Assembly (NCBI GenBank): GCA_002005505.1
Contig: KV908345.1
Location: 307,501-325,000, forward strand
Length of the DNA stretch: 17,500 nucleotides
Source of the DNA: Botryococcus braunii
Lineage: Eukaryota; Chlorophyta; Trebouxiophyceae
Direction: 5' to 3'
Part shown: one piece after another, positions 1-8,275 of the stretch
Layout of the letters: every line of letters begins with the position of its first letter
How positions within the stretch are numbered: the stretch's first letter is position 1
Translations under genes and position numbers: made by a program
Notes under the pieces: generated by a model
The model's input: the letters and a program-made list of their open reading frames with translations, nothing else
Told to the model about the DNA's origin: nothing
The model's database searches: none

Positions 1-361
1 TTTCAGAAGTCTGGTGTTTTCGACGGAAGAAACCTCCTCGTTTTCTGCTTTTCAAACAATGGCTGCGGAAGTATCGGAAGGAGGAAATAGGCTGTACAGG
101 ATCTGAGAAGGCGGTACGGTATGGCTCGGCTGGAAACGTGACAGATCGGGCTGTACAGCCGCCCGGCTGCACCTCACATTCAAGCCCAGTTGACTAGCGA
201 GACATAGGTATCCATTGATCAGAGATGCTCGCTTATGCTGGAAGGCTACGGAAACCTCAGAACATATAACAGCAGATTAGCCGAAGTTTGTTGTCCTCAG
301 CAGCAGGGAGGACTGTTGTTGTTGTTGGCTTGTTGTGATCGGACTGTAGCAGAGTTGCTTG
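1..361 (+). other. 5' flank / 5' UTR of the KH-domain gene
   Basis: No protein-coding segment was recognised apart from a 15-codon upstream ORF, listed separately. A T/G-rich stretch from about 311 ends in a TAG at 347-349, 12 bases before the main ATG. It resembles a splice acceptor, so a 5' UTR intron or an upstream coding exon is possible. In the main reading frame that same TAG is a stop, which blocks a simple unspliced N-terminal extension. No TATA box stands out. Confidence 0.4.
59..106 (+). promoter_or_regulatory. upstream ORF or alternative first exon with strong start context
   Basis: The ATG at 59 lies in the context AAACAATGGCTGCGG, close to the ideal plant start context. The frame reads MAAEVSEGGNRLYRI and stops at 104-106. 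If transcribed as a leader this is a 15-codon uORF that could reduce translation of the main ORF. Alternatively a GT at 71, after MAAE in phase 0, could splice to the TAG acceptor at 349 and stay in frame with the KH protein, adding a few residues. The sequence cannot decide between these. Confidence 0.35.
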
Positions 362-3134
362 ATGGACAGTGGGCGGAAGCGTCGCAAGTGGGATGTTGCA
401 GCTCCTCAAGGGATTCCGACAAATCAGGGAGTGGGCAACACTGGAACTCCTGCGTTTGGGTTCGCAAGCCCAGGTCTCTCGCAGCAATTTATCCCTCAGG
501 GCTTATATTCTAACACGCAGCATGTAGCACAGCCAAGGCCCCTATTAGATGTGAAAGACTTGAAGCCTGGTCAGCCTTTAGACCCGTCCTTGATTGCCAA
601 AGCACAGAAAGCAGCTGCCGCAGCTGTAGCGAATATCAATAAGGTGACATCTTTGCTTACCCTTATGTTGTCCAATGTTGCAACCCGTACAGTCAGCAAA
701 ATATCAATGGTACGGGTCTGTGTGACTGGGATTGTCACTGGTTACTGGGATTGTTGGAAGTGCAAACCCAATCACGAGGGAGTTGCATTAGGACCTGGCT
801 TTTCAAAAATACCACCTGACAAAAGGATCCACTCTCAAGACATTCCCTATATGCGCAGGATCTCGTGAGAAAGGGGATTGTCGTACCTGGCCGAGGTGCA
901 CTTGAAGAGGAGAAGAAGGAGTTCTGCCGCGATGTGACAATAAACGATGCCCCTCCAGCCATTCGACACCACCTGACAAAACGATCCACCCAAGATGATA
1001 TAGCTCGTCGAACAGGAACAGTATTAACTGTCAAAGGGCGGTACTATGCACCTGGAGAACCAGAGGATGAAGCCGAGAAGCCACTGTTTCTCCGTGTTAG
1101 TCCTGGAATGTGCCTTCAAGATGTGAGTGCATCCCATCTGTGTGATACTGATAAAGGCAGCAAGGCTTAAAACGTTTTGATCTAGTTTTACCGCCGGATG
1201 CTCCATTTGCTCTAGTTGCTTTTTACACCTGTTCCACTGTTTGCACATTTTGATTTTGGTGGGTTCTGCAGGGGGAGGCTGTTGCACAGCAGCAAGTCAA
1301 CACAGCAGCCGCAGAGATACAAAGGCTTTTGCAGGGGCAGGGTATGCCAAGGGGTCAGGGAGGTCCTCCCCTTCCACATGCCCAAGCACGGCCTGGCTTC
1401 CAACAAGCAAATGGAGCCCCGTTTTACCATAATGCAGGTGGACCTGAGGGACCAGGTCACCAAGGTCCTTCAGGGCCGCCAAGACCTTATGCTCCTACCC
1501 CTGGTCAGGGACCTACTCCGCCTACACAGCCCATTGTGATACCTCTCTACATAAATCTGGAGCCCGCACCCGGCTTCGACATAGCACTGAAAGTCCGCGG
1601 CCCCGGTGAGTTGAACTGTGGTGGATGGTGATAAAGTTCCTGTGACTGTTCCTGTCACTATCTGATGAGTGTTGTGGGCCCTATCGTTCTGTATGGGCTG
1701 GAAAAGTTGCAAAACTCATGCATAGGGCTGTAAGCAATGGTTTGCAGTTCATGAGCGAGCGTGTGAGTAGGGGGGCATGGGCATGTGCACACAGACAAAC
1801 ACACATGTGCACCCCCTCCCCCCCCCCCCCCCCGGCGGGGCCCGGAACACGCACAACTGTTCCATTGTTGGACAGTCTTGCCCGTTAGCATCCCTTCAGC
1901 AAATAATGTATGGGGACAGATATAATAATGGCTATGCTGTGAAGTTATCAGGTTGACACCGGAGGTGCTTGTCTAGCCAGTTGATTGGTTTCAGAGCTGA
2001 TGCAGCAAATCAACTCGTAGGGACCTGGGGGTTGGATTTTGAGTTTTTGGAACTGTCCTGGGTTTTCTGGGCTCGTCATCTGAAGGGCAGGCGTAATCTG
2101 CAGGGGATAGTTTCCTGAAGCATATCGGAGCAGAGACTGGCGCAACAGTCATTCTGAAAGGTCGCGGTTCCGGCATGCAAGAAACGTATGGCACATTCTC
2201 CATAGCTGTTCCCTCTGTAGGCCATCAGCTTTATCCATTTCCTGGGACATTATATAGCACAGCCTCCATGGCTAAATAGCACATTTTCCAATGGCAATAA
2301 GTAACACAGTTTCCATGGTTTTCTCTAGGGCATTAAGTAGCACATTCTTCACGGCATTAGTTAAACACATTTCCATGGCTGTTGCCTCTGTAGGCTATCA
2401 GATTTATCCCTTTTCTGGGACATTAAATAGCACATTCTCCATGGCTGAATAGCACATTCTCCATGGCTAAATAGCACATTCTCCATTGCGATAATTAACA
2501 CAGTTATCATAACTATCTTAGGGACATTAAATAGCACATTAGATAGCACATGCTCCATGGCTGTTCCCTCTGTAGACTGTCAGCTATATTCTTTTTTTGC
2601 GACAGCAAAGCATGCTGGTGCTGGGATGCACTTGCCTGTCACTGCTCATGACGAAGTGGATGGAGGGCGGTGCACGGTATGCAGGAACGAGGCATTGCAC
2701 GTTCTGATCACTGCGCCAAACGTCAAGGCTTCAGAAGAGGCTCAAAAGTAAGGGCCCCGGCAAATGTTGGCTAAGCTGTTGATGCAAAAATGATGCAAAA
2801 ATCACGAGTCATGTCTTGTACTGATCCTGTGTCTGTGCTGGTGGTCCAGGTTGGCAACGCATCTGATTGATACCGTAAGGAATGAGTACCAGAAGTCGTT
2901 TCCTTATGGGCCCCCCGCGGCTGGCCCCTCCCCTCAGGGTCCCCAAGGTGAGTTCGATTGGCCCTTATGTAAGTCCCCAGTAGCCAACGCGATGGTTTTA
3001 GAGTGCAGTTCAGATTTGACCCGGGGTGAGCATTCCAGTCTTAGCATGGCAATCCGGACCTATGGTCAGCAAGAGGCAGGGCATAGGCCGGGCAGGTTCC
3101 AAATGGGCCTCCTCTACTGGCCTATTGACGGCAA

Positions 3135-3228
<94 letters not shown>

Positions 3229-4595
3229 ACGCGCGCGGGTGGGGGGGGGGGGTTCTAACAGTGTTTCATCCAGTTGCGGTTCAGGGGGAAGGGGTTAAGT
3301 TCATTGGAGAAGCCAAGAGAGTCCCCTTGGGTTTATAACAGCACGGACTCGGGGTCTGGATGCTACAGGATACTATGGCAGCCCGGGGTACCCACAGAGG
3401 CCAGGTGCTGCGCCTGGGGCAGGTCCGTACGGGGGCCCACCAAACGGTCCTCCAGGCCAGTATCCACCTGCAGGTGGTCCCCAAGGCGCATACGGGCCCC
3501 CTGCACATGCTGCGCCATACACATCTCAGCCTGGCTATGCGCCGTACGGCCCGCCTGGTGTTGCTGCTGTGGGACATTATCCTTATCCTGGCTACGGAGG
3601 TGGGCCCACTGGGCCCCCAGGCCAGGCCCAGTATCCTCCTGGAGGGTACATAGGCCAACCTGGGGCCCCTGGGTACCGCCCCGCCCCCGGGGCATATCCT
3701 CCTCCTTACGGTGCCCCCGGATCCCACCCCGGAATGCCCCCTCCTGGTGGACAGTACCCTCCCCCTCAGCAAGCAGCGCACATGCATCAGGGCCAGCAAT
3801 CAGGTCAAATGCATCAGGGCCAGCAGGCTCCTCCAAGTCATCACCAGCAGCCGCCACAACAGTTGCAGCAGGGAGAAACCGGCTCAGAGCAGCGGAAGCG
3901 GCGCTTCAGCGAGTTTAAGGAAGGCAGCACGAATGGCCCGTCGGTACGCGGCCTCCCTCCTGTCTGTCGCTGGGGGCCGCCCCGTTAAATGGCAGGGAAG
4001 AAGTTGAGTTTTGCTGTTGAGAGGGCAGGCATGCATGGCTTTTTTTCTTGCTTTCCCAAGGGCTGCACTACATTCTTCTGTGGGTGTCCTTCCTTACCTG
4101 GTGAAGACTCTGAAGGGGCACGTTAAAACTGCTGGGTACTGACTGGTTGTGTTTGCTGCTCTGTATTTTCGGGTTTGATGGCAAAACAGGTCGCGGGTCC
4201 TCCTCGATATGCTCCTCCGGCAGAGATCCACTCTCAAGGCGGGCAGCAACGACCGGGGACTATGGGGCCACTCCCGCCCCATGGACAAATGGGGCCACCT
4301 CCCCCTCGCCAGCCTATGGGTCCTCCACCACCCCCCTCAGGTGTGTGGCAGTTGCCTCGCCATGCGTGCGGCGACTCATTGGGGTCGCCAGTAGGCGCCA
4401 AAAAGTCGCCTAGATTTCGGGAAACCAAAATTTGGGGTTTCTGCTAGTATGGGTTTCTGGGTTGTGTTTTACATCCTGGTCCTTGGGATTTGATTTTGTT
4501 CCGTGCGGTCTTGCCTCTTCTCCAAATTTTCCTTCTACTTGAATGCCTAACAGCAACAGCAGCAGCAGCAATCTGAACTTTCGGAATTTGCGTGA
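362..4595 (+). CDS. RIK: KH-domain RNA-binding protein, RIK/KHDC4 (BLOM7) family, nine exons
   Basis: Exon model: 362-643, 859-1122, 1272-1605, 2104-2185, 2685-2747, 2850-2947, 3369-3943, 4190-4342, 4554-4595. All introns are GT-AG and all phases join, giving about 630 residues, similar to family members of about 600. Residues 4-10 form a basic run followed by Trp-Asp (GRKRRKWD), like the U2AF-ligand motif of SF1-type splicing factors. Residues 118-182 (RDVTINDAP, LTKRSTQDDIARRTGT, KGRYYAPG) match the first KH-like region. Residues 268-357 are the second KH domain, with a GPGD loop at 292-295, ETGATVILKGRGSG at 304-317 and a closing helix near 343-357. Exon 7 encodes a Gly/Pro/Tyr/Gln-rich tail with a doubled MHQGQQ peptide and a basic KRKRRF-like patch (QRKRRFSEF). 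Known family roles are nuclear: plant RIK interacts with the RS2/AS1 repressor, and animal KHDC4 acts in splicing. The extreme C-terminus is uncertain. Donors at 4341 or 4343 give different final frames (ATAAAAI or QQQQQQSELSEFA), and reading through exon 7 gives a stop at 3986-3988. The family call is strong; the exact ends are weaker. Confidence 0.85.
1812..1833 (+). repeat. poly-C tract in intron 3 of the KH gene
   Basis: A run of five C, one T, then sixteen C (1818-1833), followed directly by a GC-rich CGGCGGGGCCCGG stretch. It lies inside the 1606-2103 intron on the sense strand. No gene function is implied; length polymorphism and sequencing error are likely here. Confidence 0.9.
2187..2600 (+). 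repeat. nested degenerate satellite filling intron 4 of the KH gene
   Basis: A ~20-bp subunit close to TAGCACATTCTCCATGGCT recurs about ten times with substitutions, for example near 2191, 2258, 2278, 2338, 2430, 2450 and 2472. A longer segment reading GCTGTTCCCTCTGTAG recurs at 2205, 2378 (one change) and 2560, giving higher-order spacings of 173 and 182 bp. The array starts within a few bases of the exon 4 donor at 2186 and ends about 85 bases before the exon 5 acceptor, so it makes up most of the 499-bp intron. No coding meaning was seen. Confidence 0.85.
3136..3252 (+). repeat. (TG)n-(GC)n-G12 compound microsatellite in intron 6 of the KH gene
   Basis: About 41 TG units (3136-3217) run into GC repeats (3217-3226), ACAC, more GCGCGC and a G tract at 3241-3252. 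It lies between exons 6 and 7 of the KH gene. Alternating purine-pyrimidine TG/GC tracts are a known Z-DNA-prone sequence class. The hydrophobic or VCVC-type ORFs it produces are artefacts. Confidence 0.95.
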
Positions 4596-5267
4596 ACGAA
4601 CTGACACGACCGGGTACAGGTTTGTTAGCTGTGCAGTCCCTTGTGTAGGGCTGAGTGATGTCAAAGTGGTTTTCCTTCTTGACGCAGATGCCAGACTGAC
4701 ATAGACTGACACCTGTTTTTGCTTCTTCCAGGGAACCCTAATCTCCTGTGTCCTGCCCCTATCTCAATTGTCCGTAAAAATAGCAGCGCCCTGACGTGTT
4801 TTCTGTTTGCACTGCTGCTGATGACCAGGTGGCCAAGCGTCAAGCAATGCAGGTCGTGCCGTGGGCTCCCTAATGGGTCTTGTGGACTATGGTGATGCCG
4901 ACTGATGCAATTCTGCGCCAAGGCATTGGCTGTGCAGGGAAGTGGCGCGCCACAGTCCATGTGTCTGTGATGATCGCCTTGGTTGTTTCATCGTGCAGGG
5001 TCCAGACTCCGCCTTGTCCAGCTGCCGATGCGATGCACCCTGATAGTTTGTTGCACATTGCAGGGGTGCTCCATACGTCGTGGTCGCATGTGTTAGCGTC
5101 TCCATTATATTCTTTCGCCCCTCCTCTTGACTGTTTTACAGGCTCACTTCACTCACACGTCGCCCCTTATTGCCTGAGTGCTTGTCGTTGCATTTACGCC
5201 CTGTTTCGATGAACAGAGAAGTTTCTTGATGACTGCAGTTCCTGCACTCGTCACCTGCACCCGTATA

Positions 5268-5282
5268 GGGGGGGGGGGGGGG
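5268..5282 (+). repeat. G15 homopolymer
   Basis: Fifteen consecutive G in the flank downstream of the KH gene. It is one of several 14-16 base C/G runs in the window. Confidence 0.9.
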
Positions 5283-5788
5283 CCTTAAACGCTTGGAAAT
5301 AGTGTTAGAAGGGTTTCAAGGTGTTTGGGGTTCCAGATACTTGTAGGCTATTGTGGAGGTTTGTGAAAGATGGCTTAATGTGGGGTGTTCGTTGAGACAG
5401 TCGTAGAAACACGCCAAGGCCCATCCCATTGGTCGAGTGATCAATTGAAGTTCAGGCAAGTGGATGGGGGGAGGGGTATCTTGCAGTGCTTTAAGTTTGT
5501 GGAGAATGCGAACTGGTTGTTGGCGTCAGGGTTTGGGTGTGTTGGATTGTTTGTAAGAGTAGATATGTGTGTGGAGGGATGATAGCTCAACAGTGGTGCA
5601 AATGCTGCTATCTGCGGAGTTATCTGTTTGGCTAAGGGGTATCAAGTGCTGCAAGGGTGCATAGGTTTAAGACTAGAGGCGTCAGGATTGGGAAGAGCGT
5701 ATTCAATAAATATCTGAGGAGTCAGGCAAGCACCTTTGCATCAGCATTCTAATGGTGCAGCCTTGTCTCTGGGATTTGGCAAAGCTAC

Positions 5789-5826
5789 CCCTGAACAGCA
5801 ATGCAGACCCTGAACAGCAATGCAGA
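5789..5826 (+). repeat. perfect 19-bp tandem duplication
   Basis: CCCTGAACAGCAATGCAGA occurs twice head to tail (5789-5807 and 5808-5826) without mismatch. This is probably a recent slippage or duplication event in non-coding sequence. No flanking element is visible. Confidence 0.9.
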
Positions 5827-6233
5827 GATTTGTGATGGGCAACTTCAGGGGTTGTTATGATTATTTCTGGCGAAGTAGCACTGCTACTAGCAGACAAAGC
5901 ATTGAATGACCCGGCTTCAACATCTGCTATTTAGAACATGAGGTTATGCCAGTCTTGCAGTGGACTGCCATTTCCTCGAATGGGGAGCTCATCCTCTCGC
6001 AGAGAGCGGTGGGTTTCTAAGCAACTTTTGCAAGGGTGTTCGGGCACATATGGAGCAGACAGGTCGCTGCGCTGATTGTGAGGGATTCTGGAGGTTTCAG
6101 CGTGTGGTTTGCAGTAACACCTCCTGACTGCATGCTGTACTCCTTGTTGGATCAGCTGCTAGCCTTATTGTTTTCTATGTAGATGCCAATAGCATTTTGT
6201 TCCTCTTGTCGGAGTTTGCTTTTGTTGACTTTT

Positions 6234-6239
6234 AATAAA
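6234..6239 (+). terminator. possible polyadenylation signal
   Basis: AATAAA in a T-rich context (gacttttAATAAActactt). It would be a polyadenylation signal for a transcript from the left, but it lies 1.6 kb after the KH-gene stop. Another AATAAA at 5705-5710 is an equally good candidate. Neither is supported by transcript data. Confidence 0.25.
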
Positions 6240-6594
6240 CTACTTCTTGTGGAGATGTACGTTGCCTTGGTGCAGGTACAAATCGTCGCTGGAAAACTCG
6301 TGCCGATAAGTGTTCCAGAATCCTCGTATTGACAATCATGGGATAGTCATTGATTTTTGCCGTGTCAAACCTTCCCGACTTCCTTTTTTTCCCCGCATTA
6401 TGGCTGTAAGCTCAGGGTGGGCTTTGGGTTTGCCAAAAGCGATGGCAATAGGGAGCCCCTGGGCGTGTCTAGGGCCTGTCTTGCCATCATCGTGCAACCT
6501 GCGACTCTGTGCCACGTTCCAGAGGCACAGTCGAAATTGCCATTTTGATGATGTTGTGGGTCATGATGCTGTGGGTGTATGATGTGTTTAAGAA

Positions 6595-6672
6595 CAAAAG
6601 ATAGTTCTCAGGTAACTGGTCAGGAGAGTAGGCCTGTCTCCTTTCTCAAAAGATAGTTAGGAGAGTAGGCCT
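6595..6672 (+). repeat. pair of interleaved short direct repeats
   Basis: CAAAAGATAGTT occurs at 6595 and 6647, and AGGAGAGTAGGCCT at 6622 and 6659. The order is kept but the spacing differs, as in an old tandem duplication with an internal deletion. It is non-coding. Confidence 0.75.
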
Positions 6673-7333
6673 TCGTTGTTCGTTGTTCATGCTTGCAATA
6701 ATGGTACACGATTGAACATTAGCAGCTGAGTAGGGTCAAATGTCCCGTCAAAGTAATACAAGTAGATCTAATGCGTTGTTATGGCACTTGAATGCCAAAT
6801 GCGAAAGCAATGCAACTAAAATGTGGTCAATGGGCGCAGGGTGAGCGGGGACCAAGGCATGATGTATCATATATGTTGCTGTGCTTGTCTGTTCTGGTCG
6901 CTGCTGCTGTTGTGTGTGTGTGCGCGCATGAAGGAAGATTGAAGCCCCGCTTTTGTCAACGGCAATGCAGAGCAACATGTACGCGGGGATCTAAGAATAA
7001 GTATTGAAATGGAAACTTCGCTTTTTCAGGCACGAGCCTGTGCTAATCTGATGGCGTGTGACGCCTAAAACCATTGCACAATGAACCCCATGGTAACATA
7101 CTTCCATACAGAGGCCACAAGCACAAGACATGCACTAGAGCGGTTTGAGCAGCGAATGGCACAAGGGAAGTGAAGTGATGGGTTGTGATGGGTGTTGATT
7201 CAATGCCCCGTACCAAAAAAATGTATGAAACTCTTCCACACCATCTTCAGGTTAGCCAAACCTTGCGGAGGGGAGGTCTCATGTCACGCTCCAGCCTTAC
7301 AAAAGTACCGAGCAAAAGAAGTCTCTTGTCTCG

Positions 7334-7397
7334 CCCCCCCCCCCCCCCTCTCTCTCTCCCTCCCTCTCCCTCTCCCTCCCCCCCCTTCCCCTCCCCC

Positions 7398-7490
<93 letters not shown>

Positions 7491-7524
7491 TGTGTCTGTG
7501 TGTGTGTGTGTGTGCGCGCGCGCG
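7334..7524 (+). repeat. compound microsatellite C15-(CT)n-(GT)n-(CG)n
   Basis: C15 (7334-7348) is followed by imperfect then perfect CT repeats to about 7473, GT repeats interrupted once by TCTG to 7514, and a CG stretch to 7524. The order matches the array at 17152-17444. All SLSL, RERE, VCVC and HTHT reading frames across it are low-complexity artefacts. Confidence 0.95.
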
Positions 7525-8275
7525 GATGTAACAAGCATGTGGATGGGTTGAGAGCAACCAAACCAAACGTAGCATTATCTTCATCCGGTAGACTTCAACT
7601 GCATGGTATGATCCATATCATGGTCCCAATATGTCACATTTTTCTTCCCAGACGCCATGACAAAAGCATGCGGTTGGATACCATCAGCCACGAGGATCAG
7701 GACACTCCTAATAAGAGCATGGCAGTCTGGGTGACTTTCTTTTTAGGAATTACCACCAGTAGTCCCCAATTAACATGTGTCTCGTTGCACGCTGTGTATA
7801 TTTCATGCGAATGGGATGAGCCTTCTGCCATATCCTTTTGCCTTTAGTGGCCGCCTCAGGATTTCTTGTGACTTTCCTTTCGTCCACTTCATTTGCGATG
7901 CAACGAAATCCAATATACACAGCAAGCATTACATGCGCAAAAGGTTTTAGGTCTATTCAACCGACCAAGCACCTTGATTGGAAGACTCGTGTCGCACATG
8001 AGCCTGACGTCGTGGATCAGCCTGATTCGAGCTAGGATGTTGCCAGAGGGAGCACTCGAACGGCCCCGGCCTCCGAAGGGATCGCGCAGGAGACCTCATC
8101 TATGTGCATCTGTTGCAATCATTTAGACCTTCGCAAGAAGAACTTTATATCCTTACGTATGAGTCATGTTAATCTATGAATTCTGCGCGTACCATTAAGT
8201 GCAACAAAGCTGGTGATCAACTGCGCACCTTAGCTTTGTTTCAGGAAACGCAGTGGATTGAAGTGCGATAAGCCT

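Larger units (their letters stand above)
4596..8275. other. 3.7 kb region without a convincing gene
   Basis: This runs from the proposed KH-gene stop to the kinase start. No segment with family-like protein sequence was found on either strand. It holds possible 3' UTR, AATAAA signals at 5705-5710 and 6234-6239, a G15 tract at 5268-5282, small direct repeats near 5789 and 6595, and a long compound microsatellite at 7334-7524. A small frame at 6255-6329 (start MYVALVQVQIVAGK, 24 codons) is too short to support. Open frames around 7560-8130 have no recognisable domain. Confidence 0.5.

Noticed and set aside
644..868. Continuation of the first RIK-like exon through the intron to a stop at 866
   Set aside because: Family-like sequence ends exactly at a GT site at 644 and resumes in phase after CAG at 858. 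The read-through peptide has no family similarity.
3281..3857. Minus-strand frames of 164 and 172 codons opposite the Gly/Pro/Tyr-rich exon
   Set aside because: They are shadows of exon 7 of the RIK-like gene. GC-rich Gly/Pro codons leave the opposite strand free of stops.
7185..7847. A 220-codon + frame spanning the CT/GT array
   Set aside because: Its length comes from the repeat, and the remaining parts show no domain or splice-supported structure.
7560..8130. Possible decayed retroelement open frames before the kinase
   Set aside because: Neither strand shows protease, reverse transcriptase, integrase or RNase H motifs, and no terminal repeats were found.
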